Origin: Lysobacter terrestris
Lineage (GTDB): Bacteria; Pseudomonadota; Gammaproteobacteria; Xanthomonadales; Xanthomonadaceae
Assembly (NCBI RefSeq): GCF_014489475.1
Contig: NZ_CP060820.1
Span: 1,302,001 to 1,366,000 of the forward strand
DNA: 64,000 nucleotides
Direction: 5' to 3'
The notes beneath the pieces are model-generated. The model was not told the DNA's origin. It worked only from the letters and a program-made list of their open reading frames with translations, and did no database searches. Every line of letters starts with the position of its first letter. Position 1 is the first letter of the stretch. Positions 1 through 9,431 of this stretch are shown piece after piece. Both the position numbers and the translations under genes were made by a program.

Positions 1-1527
1 CAGCGCCAGCACCGACAGCGCATCGGCAGCGCTGCGGCTCATGCTGATGATGTAGGGGCCGAACGCGCGCGCGCCGTAACGCGGGCGCAGCCGCGCGACG
101 GCGCGGAACACCTCGAGCGTGGCCTGCGAGGTCGCGTTGCCCGGGCCGTCCACGACCTCGTCGCCGCGCAGCAGGCGGTGCAGGCGCGCATTGCGTTCGG
201 AAACCGCGCGCGTCGCCCAGGCCGCGTCGCCGAGCAATGCGGCAATCGCGGCGTCGTGCGTGGCCGAGTCCTGGCGCAGGTCGAGGCCGGCCAGGTGGAA
301 GCCGAAGCAGGCGATGCGGCGGCGCAGGCGGCGCACGGCGAAGCCGCCCGCGTGTTCGCCGCGATGCGCCTGCAGGCTGTCGCCGATCAGCGCGATGTCG
401 GCCTCGAACTCGCCGGCATCGGCATAGCCTTCCGGCTCCTCGTGCTGGGTCGCCCACAGCCGCTCGAAGATGAAGGTGAGCAGCTTGCGGTACGGCATGT
501 CGGCATGGCGCGGGCGCAGCTTCGCCGCGGCGGCCGGTATGTGTTCGCGGTAGAACTCGATGCGCGCCAGCAATGCGGCCGACACGCCGACGCGGGTGAG
601 CGACTGGCTCAAGGCTTCGCCCAGCGCGAGCAGGTCGCGGCGATACGCGGCCAGCACCAATGCGCGCTGGCCGGCGAGCGTGGCCGCGATGGTGTCGGCG
701 CCGACGTTGGGGTTGCCGTCCATGTCGCCGCCGACCCAGCTGCCGAAGCCGAGCACGTCCGGCACCACCGCCGCGCCGTAGGTTTCGCGCAGCGCGTCCT
801 CGAACACCTCGTAGAACACCGGCAGCACGCGGTAGAGCACGTCCGACAGGTAGTAGCCGACGTGCTGGAATTCGTCGGCGACGCTGGGCTTGGCCGACGG
901 CGCTTCGGCGGTCTGCCAGCTGGTGGTGAGCGCGAGGCGGATGCGCTCGCGGTCGGCACGGCGCTCGGCCGGGGTGCGGCCGCGGTCGATGTCGGCGACG
1001 AGGCAGGTGACGATCTCGCGCTCCTTCTTCAGCAGCGCACGGCGCACCGCTTCGGTGGGATGCGCGGTGAAGATCGGCTCGACCCGCAGCCGCGGCAGCA
1101 GCGCCAGCAGTTCCTCGCGGCCCACGCCCCGCTGCGCCAGCGTGCGCAGGGCGTCGCGCAGGCCGCCGGGCTGCGGCGCGGTGCCCTGGCGCTCGTAGTC
1201 GCGGCGGCGGCGGATGCGATGCACGCGCTCGGCGAGGTTGACTGCCTGGAAGTAGGTCGCGAACGCGCGCACCAGGTCGTTGGCGCGCTCCAGTTCGATC
1301 CCCTGCAGCGCCTGGGCGAGTTCGGCCGCCGGGGCGTTGCGTTCGCGGCGCTCGATCGCGGCGCGGCGCAGGCGTTCGACGTCGTCGAGGAAGCCGGGCG
1401 AACGCTGCTCGGCGAGGATCTCGCCGACCAGCGCACCGAGCATGTTCACGTCCTCGCGGAGGAAGGCGTCGGTGGGCGCGAATTCGACGGTGCGCAGGGG
1501 CGTGGCCGCGGTGGTCGGCAGGTTCAT
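1..1527 (-). CDS. ppc: Phosphoenolpyruvate carboxylase, N-terminal 509 residues (cut by window edge)
   Basis: Cytosolic PEP carboxylase fixes bicarbonate onto phosphoenolpyruvate to give oxaloacetate, an anaplerotic reaction. The reading frame is open from the ATG at 1527 to position 1. It shows the catalytic-histidine motif FTAHPTEAVRR (His about residue 156), the glycine-rich GGDMDGNPNV and the LDLRQDS motif, all typical of bacterial Ppc. The usual length is about 880-900 residues, so roughly 390 C-terminal residues, including the later catalytic Lys/Arg residues, lie outside the window. The downstream neighbour cannot be seen. Upstream is a palindromic repeat block and then gshA on the same strand. 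Family assignment is secure. Confidence 0.96.
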   Translation of the reverse strand, partial: MNLPTTAATPLRTVEFAPTDAFLREDVNMLGALVGEILAEQRSPGFLDDVERLRRAAIERRERNAPAAELAQALQGIELERANDLVRAFATYFQAVNLAERVHRIRRRRDYERQGTAPQPGGLRDALRTLAQRGVGREELLALLPRLRVEPIFTAHPTEAVRRALLKKEREIVTCLVADIDRGRTPAERRADRERIRLALTTSWQTAEAPSAKPSVADEFQHVGYYLSDVLYRVLPVFYEVFEDALRETYGAAVVPDVLGFGSWVGGDMDGNPNVGADTIAATLAGQRALVLAAYRRDLLALGEALSQSLTRVGVSAALLARIEFYREHIPAAAAKLRPRHADMPYRKLLTFIFERLWATQHEEPEGYADAGEFEADIALIGDSLQAHRGEHAGGFAVRRLRRRIACFGFHLAGLDLRQDSATHDAAIAALLGDAAWATRAVSERNARLHRLLRGDEVVDGPGNATSQATLEVFRAVARLRPRYGARAFGPYIISMSRSAADALSVLAL

Positions 1528-1617
1528 GCGGCCGAGTCTAGGACCGAATCATGCTGCGCGGCAGCATGATTTCAGGTGTAACGAAATTGGCCACCCGCTC
1601 GGCGACCACCTGCCGTT

Positions 1618-1780
1618 CCTTCTCCCCGCTTGCGGGGAGAAGGTGCCCAACGGGCGGATGAGGGGGCGAGCGCAGCGAGCGGCGTTGGTTCCTTCGCCAC
1701 GCAACGGCAAAGGCAGCTCGCTGCGCTCGCCGCCCCTCACCCGCCCTGCGGGCACCCTCTCCCCGCACGCGGGGAGAGGG
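1618..1780. repeat. Nested palindromic intergenic repeat, family A, copy 1
   Basis: About 163 bp between ppc and gshA. It starts with a 12-bp stem (1618-1629 with 1632-1643, loop TT) and ends with another 12-bp stem (1755-1766 with 1769-1780, loop AC). The inner arms, GGGCGGATGAGGGGGCGAGC near 1650 and the matching GCTCGCCGCCCCTCACCCGC near 1727, are inverted complements, so the whole block can fold as one long structure. A second copy lies at 31937-32100 with an identical first hairpin. It has no coding potential. It could act as a transcription-end structure or as REP-type repetitive DNA. Confidence 0.85.
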
Positions 1781-1821
1781 AAATCAGCGCGGGGAAACCG
1801 CAGCGCGTGGTCCGGCGACGA

Positions 1822-3201
1822 TCAGTACGCGAACTCGCGGAACACGTGATCGATGTTGCCGCCCCACTCGCCATGGAACAGCGCGAGCTTGCGCTCGGCC
1901 GGGGTCTCGTTGGCGTCGGTGAATTCGATCAGCGGCTCGAGGAAACGACTCTCGTCGGCGCCGTGGCGGTTGAGGCGCGCGCGGCGCTGAAGGCCGGCGA
2001 CGGCGATCTTCAGCGCTTCCAGCGCCAGGTCGCGCACCGTGCCGCCGCGGAACGGCAGCTTCAGCGCGTGCCTCGGCACGCCGTCGCGCAGGGCATTGCG
2101 CTCGGCCAGGCTGAAGTCCTTGACCAGGTCCCAGGCCGCGTCCAGCGCCGCGTCGTCGTAGAGCAGGCCGACCCAGAACGCCGGCAACGCGCACAGGCGG
2201 CTCCACGGGCCGGCGTCGGCGCCGCGCATTTCCAGGTACTTCTTCAGCCGCACTTCCGGGAACGCGGTGGTCATGTGGTCGGACCAGTCGCGCAGGGTCG
2301 GCAGCGCGCCGGGCAGCACGTCCAGCTCACCGCGCAGGAACTTGCGGAACGACTTGCCGCTCGCATCGATGTATTGCTTGTTACCGTCCGCGCCGTTGCG
2401 ATAAGAGAAGTACATCGGCACGTCGAGCAGGTAATCGACGTAGCGCTCGAAGCCGAAGCCGTCCTCGAACACGAAGTCGAGCATGCCGGTGCGGTCCGGA
2501 TCGGTGTCGGTCCAGATATGCGAGCGGTAGGAGAGGTAGCCGTTGGGCTTGCCTTCGGTGAACGGCGAATCGGCGAACAACGCGGTGGCGATCGGCTGCA
2601 GCGCCAGCGACACGCGGAACTTCTTCACCATGTCGGCTTCATTGCTGAAGTCGAGGTTGACCTGCACCGTGCAGGTGCGCGTCATCATGTCCAGGCCGAG
2701 GTCGCCGCGCTTGGGCATGTAGTCGCGCATGATCTTGTAGCGGCCCTTGGGCATCCACGGCATCTCGTCGCGGCGCCACTTCGGCTGGAAGCCCATGCCG
2801 AGGAAACCCAGCTGCAGTTCCTGCGCGACCGCCTTGACCTCGTCGAGGTGCTGGTTGGTCTCGCGGCAGGTCTCGTGGATGTTTTCCAGCGGCGCGCCGG
2901 AGAGTTCGAGCTGGCCGGCCGGCTCCAGCGTCACCGAGGCCGCGTCGCGGGTCAGGGCGATGGTGCGGCCGTGCTCCTGCACCGGCGTCCAGCCGAAGCG
3001 GGTGAGGCCGGTAAGCAGCGCCTCGATGCCACGGTCGCCGTCGAAGGTCGGCGGACGCAGGTCGTCGAGGCGGAAGCCGAACTTCTCGTGTTCGGTACCG
3101 ATGCGCCAATCCGCGCGCGGCTTGCTGCCGCTGGCGATGTATTCGACCAGCTCGCGGCGATCGGTGACCGGGGACTCGGCGACGTTGCTCGGGCTCGACA
3201 T
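1822..3201 (-). CDS. gshA: Glutamate-cysteine ligase, plant/proteobacterial GCS2 type
   Basis: Catalyses the first, ATP-dependent step of glutathione synthesis (glutamate plus cysteine to gamma-glutamylcysteine) in the cytosol. The 459-residue protein has the features of the plant-like family used by Xanthomonadaceae and alphaproteobacteria rather than the E. coli GshA family: [11 protein letters not shown] near residue 30, GMGFQPKW, and [19 protein letters not shown] in the middle. I chose the ATG at 3201 ([11 protein letters not shown]) because homologous sequence starts soon after it; an in-frame extension upstream to 3804 overlaps the divergent binding-protein gene and looks spurious. No gshB is seen in the window. 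Confidence 0.95.
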   Translation of the reverse strand: MSSPSNVAESPVTDRRELVEYIASGSKPRADWRIGTEHEKFGFRLDDLRPPTFDGDRGIEALLTGLTRFGWTPVQEHGRTIALTRDAASVTLEPAGQLELSGAPLENIHETCRETNQHLDEVKAVAQELQLGFLGMGFQPKWRRDEMPWMPKGRYKIMRDYMPKRGDLGLDMMTRTCTVQVNLDFSNEADMVKKFRVSLALQPIATALFADSPFTEGKPNGYLSYRSHIWTDTDPDRTGMLDFVFEDGFGFERYVDYLLDVPMYFSYRNGADGNKQYIDASGKSFRKFLRGELDVLPGALPTLRDWSDHMTTAFPEVRLKKYLEMRGADAGPWSRLCALPAFWVGLLYDDAALDAAWDLVKDFSLAERNALRDGVPRHALKLPFRGGTVRDLALEALKIAVAGLQRRARLNRHGADESRFLEPLIEFTDANETPAERKLALFHGEWGGNIDHVFREFAY

Positions 3202-3340
3202 GCAGGACCGTCTCTGGGAAAGCCTGCCGCGGGAGGCCGCTGCGTGCGGACCTGCTGCGAGCCGGCGGGGGCCGTGGTGACTGAAGACGATATGGGGCCG
3301 GTGGCCTAACATCGCAATTGATGAAGCATAGCCCGGCCCC

Positions 3341-4912
3341 ATGACGCGATTGCCCGCCCTGCTGCTGTGGCTGTGTTCCAGCATTGCGTCCGCCTCGACC
3401 CTGCAGCAGTTGGAACGCGGCAACGGCCCGGAACCGGCGACCCTCGACGCGCACCGCTGCCAGGAAGTCGCCTGCGGCAACGTGTTGCGTGACCTGTACG
3501 AAGGGCTGGTGACCGAGGACGCGCGGGGCCGCCTGGTGCCGGGCATGGCCCGCAGCTGGTCGGTATCGCGCGATGGCCGGGTGTGGACCTTCGCCCTGCG
3601 CGAGGACCTGCGCTGGAGCAACGGCCAAGCGCTAGACGCCGGCCAGGTGGTGGCAAGTTTCCGCCGCGCCTTCGCGCCGGCGACGGCGGCGCCGTTCGGC
3701 GAACTGTTCGACGCGCTCCACAACGCGCGCGCGGTGCAGGCCGGCACGCTGCCGCCGACGGCGCTGGGCGTGGCCGCGCCGGATCCTCGCACGGTGGTGT
3801 TCACCTTCGATCGCAGTGCGCCGGTGCCGGCCCTGCTGACGCTGCCGATTGCCTTCCCGGTGTACCTGCCCGGCGTCGAGCGCTACGGCGCGCAGCACAC
3901 CCGGCCCGGGCAACTGGTGTCGAACGGCGCCTACCGGCTGGCGGCGTGGACGCCGCAGGCGAACCTGGTGGTCGCACGCAACCCGCAGTTCCACGGTGTC
4001 CGCGACGTCGCCATCGAACGCGTGCGCTTCCACGTCACCGAGGACGCCGCCGCCGAACTGCAACGCTTTGCCGCCGGCGACCTGCACCTGACCGAAGTGG
4101 TGCCGCCGCAGCCGCTGGACACATTGCAACGGCGCTTCGGCGCGCAGCTGCGCATCGCGCCGTACATGGGCGCGTTCTGGCTGGGCATGAACCTCGCCCA
4201 GCCGCCGCTGCGCGATGCCCCGCAGTTGCGCCGCGCGCTCGCGCTGGCGGTGGACCGCGACAAGCTCACCCGCTACATCACCGGCTTCGGCGAACAACCC
4301 GCCTACGGCATCGTGCCGCCGGGCATGTCGGGCTACACGCCGGCCGCGGCGCCCTGGTCCACGTGGACCCAGGCGCAACGCGAGGCGCAGGCGCGCGCGC
4401 TGTATCGCGCCGCAGGCTATTCGCAGAAGCATCCGCTGGTGATCGAGCTGCGCTACAACACCTCCACCCCGCACCGGCGCATGGCGCTGGCGGTGGCGGC
4501 GATGTGGCGCGAGGTGCTGGGCGCGCAGGTGCGGCTGCGCAACGAGGAGTGGAAGGTGTTCGTCGGCAACCGCAAGCAGCGCGTGATCACCCAGGTGTTC
4601 CGCGGCGGCTGGATCGGCGACGTGCCCGACGCGCGCAACTTCCTCGCCGCGTTCGGCAGCGACGGCCCGCTCAACTGGACCGGCTACGACGACGCCGGCT
4701 TCCGCGCACGCCTGGCCAAGGCGGATGCGGCGCCAACGGAGGTGGCGCGCAATGCCTGGCTGCGTGCCGCCGAGCAGCGCGTGTTGAACGCCGATGCGGT
4801 GGTGCCGCTGTACTTCTACACGTCCAAGCACCTGGTGGATGCGCGCGTGCATGGTTTTGATGCGAACGCCCTCGACCGCCATGCTTCACGCTGGCTGCGA
4901 TTGCAGCCATGA
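3341..4912 (+). CDS. Peptide ABC transporter substrate-binding protein (SBP_bac_5, OppA-like)
   Basis: Periplasmic solute-binding protein of the oligopeptide/dipeptide family, 523 residues. A hydrophobic signal peptide ([19 protein letters not shown]) is followed by the family pattern [11 protein letters not shown]...[11 protein letters not shown] and a run through [16 protein letters not shown]. The cleavage region has no lipobox cysteine, so it is probably soluble. The gene begins 139 bp from the divergent gshA and is followed after 19 bp by a VIT-family gene and then an OppB-type permease. Peptide binding is inferred from family. The OppC permease and the two ATPases that would complete the transporter are not in the window. 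Confidence 0.9.
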   Translation: MTRLPALLLWLCSSIASASTLQQLERGNGPEPATLDAHRCQEVACGNVLRDLYEGLVTEDARGRLVPGMARSWSVSRDGRVWTFALREDLRWSNGQALDAGQVVASFRRAFAPATAAPFGELFDALHNARAVQAGTLPPTALGVAAPDPRTVVFTFDRSAPVPALLTLPIAFPVYLPGVERYGAQHTRPGQLVSNGAYRLAAWTPQANLVVARNPQFHGVRDVAIERVRFHVTEDAAAELQRFAAGDLHLTEVVPPQPLDTLQRRFGAQLRIAPYMGAFWLGMNLAQPPLRDAPQLRRALALAVDRDKLTRYITGFGEQPAYGIVPPGMSGYTPAAAPWSTWTQAQREAQARALYRAAGYSQKHPLVIELRYNTSTPHRRMALAVAAMWREVLGAQVRLRNEEWKVFVGNRKQRVITQVFRGGWIGDVPDARNFLAAFGSDGPLNWTGYDDAGFRARLAKADAAPTEVARNAWLRAAEQRVLNADAVVPLYFYTSKHLVDARVHGFDANALDRHASRWLRLQP

Positions 4913-4931
4913 CGCCCCCGGGAGGCCACTG

Positions 4932-5627
4932 ATGCGCCGCTGGCATGCAGAAGACCACCGCACCGACCGCTCCGGCTGGTTGCGCGCCGCCGTGCTCGGT
5001 GCCAACGACGGCATCGTGTCCGTGGCCGGGCTCGTCGTCGGCGTCGCCGCATCCGGAGCCACGCCGACGGCGGTCCTGGTCAGCGGCATGGCCGGCATGG
5101 TCGCCGGCGCGATGTCGATGGCGGCGGGGGAATACGTTTCAGTGCAGTCGCAGGCCGACGTCGAACATGCAGACCTGGAGAAGGAACGACGCGAACTGGC
5201 CGAGGAGCCCGCCAGCGAGCTGTTCGAACTCACCGGCATCTACGTCCGCCGCGGCCTGACGCCGGAACTCGCCCGCGAAGTTGCCGAGCAACTCACCGCT
5301 CACGACGCCCTGGCGGCGCACGCGCGCGACGAACTCGGCATCACCGATACCTTGCGCGCGCGTCCATTGCAGGCTGCGCTGGCTTCAGCGGCCGCATTCG
5401 TCGCCGGTGCCTTGCTGCCGATTGCCGCGGTGCTGCTGGCGCCCGCTGCCCGCCTGCAGCCCACGATAGTCGCGACCACGCTCGTGGCGTTGGCGGGCTC
5501 CGGCGCACTGGCCGCCTGGATCGGCGGCGCGTCGCCTTGGCGGGGCGCACTGCGGGTGGGCTTCTGGGGCGCGCTGGCGATGGGCGCGGCCGGCCTGATC
5601 GGCCGCTTCTTCCATGTACAGGTCTAG
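4932..5627 (+). CDS. VIT1/CCC1-family membrane protein (putative Fe/Mn transporter)
   Basis: 231 residues. The N-terminal signature WLRAAVLGANDGIVSVAGLV and the following VSGMAGMVAGAMSMAAGEYVSVQSQ segment are characteristic of the VIT/CCC1 family, which moves ferrous iron or manganese out of the cytosol. A charged cytoplasmic segment (about residues 78-130, rich in Glu/Arg) is followed by three more hydrophobic helices. The ATG at 4932 has GGGAGGCC just upstream; a longer in-frame start at 4794 overlaps the binding-protein gene. It sits between two peptide-transporter genes, which is unusual. Family is secure; the metal is not known. Confidence 0.92.
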   Translation: MRRWHAEDHRTDRSGWLRAAVLGANDGIVSVAGLVVGVAASGATPTAVLVSGMAGMVAGAMSMAAGEYVSVQSQADVEHADLEKERRELAEEPASELFELTGIYVRRGLTPELAREVAEQLTAHDALAAHARDELGITDTLRARPLQAALASAAAFVAGALLPIAAVLLAPAARLQPTIVATTLVALAGSGALAAWIGGASPWRGALRVGFWGALAMGAAGLIGRFFHVQV

Positions 5628-5634
5628 CTCTCGA

Positions 5635-6567
5635 ATGACCGGGTTCGCGAAGCGATGGGGGCTGCGGCTGCTCGAGGCCGCCATCACCCTGTGGCTGCTG
5701 GCCACGCTGTGCTTCGTACTGCTGCGCGCCGCGCCGGGTGGCCCGTTCGATGCGGAAAAGGCCGCGCCGCCGGAAGTGCAGGCGGCGCTCGCCGCGCAGT
5801 ACCGCCTCGATCGCCCGCTGCCGGCGCAGTACGCGGCGTGGCTCGGCGACGTGGCGCGCGGCGACCTCGGCCCGTCGTTCCAGTACCCCGACTACACCGT
5901 CAACCAGCTGGTCGCCAATGCGCTGCCGGTGTCCGCGTTGAACGGCGGGCTGGCGCTGCTGCTCGCGCTGCTCCTGGGCGTGCCGCTGGGGGTGTGGTCG
6001 GCGCTGCGCGCGGGGCGTTGGACCGACCGCGTGCTGATGTTCGTCGCCGGCCTCGGCCTGGCGGTGCCCAAGTTCGTCGCCGCGCCGCTGCTGGTGCTGT
6101 TGTTCGCGGTCACCCTGCACTGGCTGCCGGCGGGTGGCTGGGGCGAATGGAACAACCTGGTGCTGCCGGTGATCGCGCTCGCCCTGCCCAACCTCGCCTA
6201 CTGCGCGCGGCTGACGCGCGCCTCGATGCTGGAAACGCTGTCGGCCGAATACCTGCGCGCGGCGCGGGCGCGCGGCCTGTCGGAGGCGCGCCTGCTGTTC
6301 GCGCACGCGTTGAAGCCGGCGCTGCTGCCGGTCGTGGCGTGGTTGTCGCCGGCGCTAATCAACGTCGTCACCGGTTCGGCGGTGGTCGAACAGGTGTTCG
6401 GCATCCCGGGCATGGGCCGTTATTTCGTGCAGGGCGCGCTCAACCGCGACTACACCCTGGTGCTGGGCGTGGTGCTGGTGGTGGGCGCGCTGATCGTGCT
6501 GATCAATACGCTGGTGGATGCGCTGCGCGGCTGGATGGATCCACGTCTGGAAGCGGCAACGGCGTAG
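5635..6567 (+). CDS. ABC transporter permease, OppB/DppB type
   Basis: Inner-membrane permease half of a peptide importer, 310 residues. The N-terminus has the OppB pattern (first helix, then LRAAPGGPFDAEKAAPP), and the C-terminal half carries the EAA-loop region YLRAARARGLSEARLLFAHA followed by VVEQVFGIPGMGRYFVQGAL. The start at 5635 places the first helix as in homologues; an ATG at 5614 would overlap the VIT gene by 14 bases. The stop codon TAG (6565-6567) coincides with the first bases of an inverted repeat. No OppC partner follows; the next gene encodes a GH13 enzyme. Confidence 0.93.
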   Translation: MTGFAKRWGLRLLEAAITLWLLATLCFVLLRAAPGGPFDAEKAAPPEVQAALAAQYRLDRPLPAQYAAWLGDVARGDLGPSFQYPDYTVNQLVANALPVSALNGGLALLLALLLGVPLGVWSALRAGRWTDRVLMFVAGLGLAVPKFVAAPLLVLLFAVTLHWLPAGGWGEWNNLVLPVIALALPNLAYCARLTRASMLETLSAEYLRAARARGLSEARLLFAHALKPALLPVVAWLSPALINVVTGSAVVEQVFGIPGMGRYFVQGALNRDYTLVLGVVLVVGALIVLINTLVDALRGWMDPRLEAATA

Positions 6568-6714
6568 CCCGGGTAAGCGCAGCGCACCGCGCCACGACGG
6601 CTTCCGGCAGCGACACTGCCTGCCGCGCCGCCGCGCGCGAGTTCATCCGGCGTGCGAGTTCTTGCCGTGCTCACAAGAACTCCCGGGTGCGGCCTACGGC
6701 CTTACCCGGGCTAC
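6565..6714. repeat. Inverted-repeat element, family B, copy 1
   Basis: About 150 bp with 13-bp perfect terminal inverted repeats, TAGCCCGGGTAAG at 6565-6577 and its complement at 6701-6713. Adjacent bases of the left arm (CGCAGCGCACC) recur in copy 2 at 39428-39570. It has no ORF of its own. The left end supplies the stop codon of the permease gene. It looks like a MITE- or REP-type element; no transposase is visible. Confidence 0.85.
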
Positions 6715-6764
6715 GCGGCATCGCAGTCGGCGGCATCGCGCACGTGATTCGATCGCGGCGACAA

Positions 6765-6778
6765 TGATTACGTTTTCA
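6765..6778. promoter_or_regulatory. LacI/GalR-type operator-like palindrome upstream of the GH13 gene
   Basis: TGATTACGTTTTCA, centred on the CG at 6771-6772, fits the general LacI-family operator shape (TGnnAnCG-CGnTnnCA) with two mismatches between half-sites. It lies about 85 bp before the start of the secreted GH13 glycosidase, a plausible place for sugar-responsive control. A stronger site of the same class lies at 21009-21018. No LacI-family regulator gene is in the window, so the regulator is unknown. Confidence 0.45.
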
Positions 6779-6860
6779 TCGTGACCCCGACGGCGGCATC
6801 GCACAGCGCGCTGCATAGAATCGAGCCGCGCCGATCGGGCGCGGCCTGCCGGGATCGCGC

Positions 6861-8747
6861 ATGAAGCGACTGTTCGCGCTGTGCTTCGCCCTGTTGCTCA
6901 GCACCGCCGCGCACGCACGCGGCTACGCGATCCAGCACCTGGAGCCGGGCAACTGGTGGGTCGGCATGCGCCACGATCGCGTCGAGCTGCTGGTGCATGG
7001 CCCGGGCATCGCCGCGCTCGCGCCGCGCGTGGCCTGGGACGGCGTCACCGTCGCCGATGTCGCCCGCGTCGAGAACCCCAACTACCTGTTCGTCACCCTC
7101 GCCATCGCCCCGACGGCGAAGCCGGGTCGGCTGCACATCGACTTCATGGACGGCGAACGCATCGCGGTGCGCCATCCGTGGCGACTGGACACGCGCGAAG
7201 CCGGTTCGGCGCAACGCCGCGGCTTCGACGCGCGCGATGCGATCTACCTGGTCACGCCCGACCGCTTCGCCAATGCCGACACCGGCAACGACAGCGCGGC
7301 GGGCATGTTCGAACACGCCGACCGCGCCGACCCCAACGGCCGCCACGGCGGCGACATCGCCGGCATGCGCCGGCACCTGGACTACATCGCCGGGCTCGGC
7401 TTCACCCAGCTCTGGCCGATGCCGCTGCTGGAGAACAACCAGCCCGCGTACTCCTACCACGGCTACGCGATCACCGACCTGTACCGCACCGATCCGCGAT
7501 TGGGCAGCAACGAGGACGTGCGCGCGCTGTCGCGCGAGGCGCGCCGCCGCGGCATCGGCCTGGTCATGGACGTGGTGCTCAACCACATCGGTTCGCAGCA
7601 CTGGTGGCTGCGCGATCCGCCCACGCGCGACTGGATCAATCGCGCCGATGCGTTCGTCGAAACCAACCACCGCCGCACCACGGTGCAGGACCCGCACGCG
7701 GCGCCCGCGGACAGGGCGCTGTTCACCGACGGCTGGTTCGTGCGGTCGATGCCCGACCTCAACCAGCGCAACCCGCACCTGGCGCGCTACCTGATCCAGA
7801 ACACGCTGTGGTGGATCGAATACGCCGGCCTGTCGGGCATCCGCGAGGACACCTTCGGCTACGCCGACGCGGACTTCCTCAGCGCGTGGGCGCAGGCGGT
7901 GCTGGAGGAATACCCGGACTTCGCCATGGTCGGCGAGGAATGGAGCGCGAACCCGGCGATCGTCGCGCACTGGCAGCACGGCAAGGCCAATCCCGACGGC
8001 CACGTGCCGCACATGCCGGGCATGCTGGATTTCCCGCTGCAGATCGCGCTGCGCAGCGCACTGGTGCAGCCGGAAGGCTGGGACAGCGGCTTCATCGGCC
8101 TGTACGAGACGCTGGCGAACGACTTCGTCTATCCGGATCCGGGCCGGCTGGTGGTGTTCGCCGAGAACCACGATTCCTCGCGCGTGCTGGCGCAACTCGA
8201 TGGCGACCTCGCGCTGTGGAAGCTGGCGATCGCCTACATCGCCACCACGCGCGGCACGCCGCAGTTCTACTACGGCTCGGAAGTGCTGCTGCGCGGCCCG
8301 AAGGAACGCAACGACGGCCTGCTGCGCGCGGACATGCCCGGTGGCTGGCGCGGCGACGCGGCCGATGCGTTCAGCGGCCGCGGCCTCACGCCGCAGCAGC
8401 GCAATGCGCAGGCCTTCGTGCGCGCACTGTTCAACTGGCGCAAGCGCACGCCGGTACTGCACGACGGCGCGCTGCAGCACTACGCGCCGGTCGACGGCGT
8501 GTACGTGTACTTTCGCTACGACGCCACGGCGGGCAAGCGCGGCAAGACGGTGATGATCGCGCTCAACAAGAACGCGCAGCCGACCGCGCTGGCGCTGGGG
8601 CGCTTCGGTGACTTCATCGGCACGGACAGCCGCGCGCGCGACGCACTCGACGGGCAGCCGGTGGTACTCGGCACCTCGCTGCTGTTGCCGGCGAAGTCGG
8701 CGACGCTGCTGGAGATCGCGCCGGCGGACGGCGCACAGGGAGAGTGA
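6861..8747 (+). CDS. Secreted alpha-amylase-family glycosidase (GH13, cyclomaltodextrinase/neopullulanase-like)
   Basis: 628 residues with an N-terminal signal peptide (MKRLFALCFALLLSTAAHA), so probably periplasmic or exported. A beta-sandwich N-domain is followed by the (beta/alpha)8 catalytic domain beginning near DAIYLVTPDRFANAD. Conserved regions are visible: DVVLNHIGSQHWW (region I), GIREDTFGYAD with the nucleophile Asp (II), MVGEEW with the acid/base Glu (III) and FAENHDSSR (IV). This resembles cyclomaltodextrinase/SusA-like enzymes that cut maltodextrins, pullulan or cyclodextrins; exact specificity cannot be read. It is monocistronic, with an operator-like palindrome upstream and convergent engB downstream. 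Confidence 0.92.
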   Translation: MKRLFALCFALLLSTAAHARGYAIQHLEPGNWWVGMRHDRVELLVHGPGIAALAPRVAWDGVTVADVARVENPNYLFVTLAIAPTAKPGRLHIDFMDGERIAVRHPWRLDTREAGSAQRRGFDARDAIYLVTPDRFANADTGNDSAAGMFEHADRADPNGRHGGDIAGMRRHLDYIAGLGFTQLWPMPLLENNQPAYSYHGYAITDLYRTDPRLGSNEDVRALSREARRRGIGLVMDVVLNHIGSQHWWLRDPPTRDWINRADAFVETNHRRTTVQDPHAAPADRALFTDGWFVRSMPDLNQRNPHLARYLIQNTLWWIEYAGLSGIREDTFGYADADFLSAWAQAVLEEYPDFAMVGEEWSANPAIVAHWQHGKANPDGHVPHMPGMLDFPLQIALRSALVQPEGWDSGFIGLYETLANDFVYPDPGRLVVFAENHDSSRVLAQLDGDLALWKLAIAYIATTRGTPQFYYGSEVLLRGPKERNDGLLRADMPGGWRGDAADAFSGRGLTPQQRNAQAFVRALFNWRKRTPVLHDGALQHYAPVDGVYVYFRYDATAGKRGKTVMIALNKNAQPTALALGRFGDFIGTDSRARDALDGQPVVLGTSLLLPAKSATLLEIAPADGAQGE

Positions 8748-8783
8748 GGCTTCGACGAGGCGGCGAACGGACGCCGCCGCAGG

Positions 8784-9416
8784 TCAGAGTTCCAGCCAGC
8801 GCGCCAGCACCGCGCGCGCTTCCTCCACGCCCTGCTTGGACTCGCCGGAGAAGGTCTGCACGCTCACGGTGTCGCCGCAGGCGCGCTGCAGTTCCATGCG
8901 CACGGCCTGCAGGGTGTTGGCGGCGGCGCCGCGGCTGAGCTTGTCGGCCTTGGTCAGCAGCGCGTGCGCGGGCAGGCCGCGGCGCACCGCGTAGCCGAGC
9001 ATCTGCCGGTCGTAGTCCTTGAGCGGGTGGCGGATGTCCATCACCACCACCAGCCCGCGCAGGGCCTGGCGGGTCTCGAAGTAGGTCTCGATGAAGGCCA
9101 GCCAGTGCGCCTGCAGTTCCTGCGGCACCTTGGCGTAGCCGTAGCCGGGCAGGTCGACCAGGTACTTGGCGCCGGGGTCGGGCTGGGCCAGGGTCGGGGC
9201 GAAGTCGAAGAACACCAGCTGCTGGGTCCGGCCGGGGGTCTTGGACACCCGGGCCAGCGCGTTCTGCTGGCAGATCGCATTGAGCGCGCTGGACTTGCCG
9301 GCATTGGAGCGGCCGGCGAAGGCGACCTCGAACCCACCGTCGGCTGGAAGCTGGCGCGGGTTGTGCGCCGAGAGCGCGTAACGGGCGCGGACGAAGGGAT
9401 TGGGGGCAGTGGCCAT
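8784..9416 (-). CDS. engB: Ribosome biogenesis GTP-binding protein EngB (YihA/YsxC)
   Basis: Essential TrmE-Era-EngA-like GTPase that assists 50S subunit assembly; 210 residues, normal for the family. The G1 motif GRSNAGKSS is at residues 35-43, G3 is DLPGYGYAKVP, and G4 is TKADKL. The ATG at 9416 matches the family N-terminus; the frame stays open upstream to 9932 but enters the divergent cytochrome c4 gene. Convergent with the GH13 gene across a 36-bp gap that contains a short GCGGCG/CGCCGC hairpin. The upstream region holds a G-quadruplex-like tract. Confidence 0.96.
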   Translation of the reverse strand: MATAPNPFVRARYALSAHNPRQLPADGGFEVAFAGRSNAGKSSALNAICQQNALARVSKTPGRTQQLVFFDFAPTLAQPDPGAKYLVDLPGYGYAKVPQELQAHWLAFIETYFETRQALRGLVVVMDIRHPLKDYDRQMLGYAVRRGLPAHALLTKADKLSRGAAANTLQAVRMELQRACGDTVSVQTFSGESKQGVEEARAVLARWLEL

Positions 9417-9431
9417 GGGGACAGGATAAAC

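Noticed and set aside
178-1569. A 463-codon plus-strand frame opposite ppc
   Set aside because: The minus strand encodes PEP carboxylase with catalytic motifs; the plus frame is a shadow.
1538-1849. Short ORFs in the palindromic repeat between ppc and gshA
   Set aside because: They arise from the repeat sequence in both directions and recur in the second copy only because the DNA is similar.
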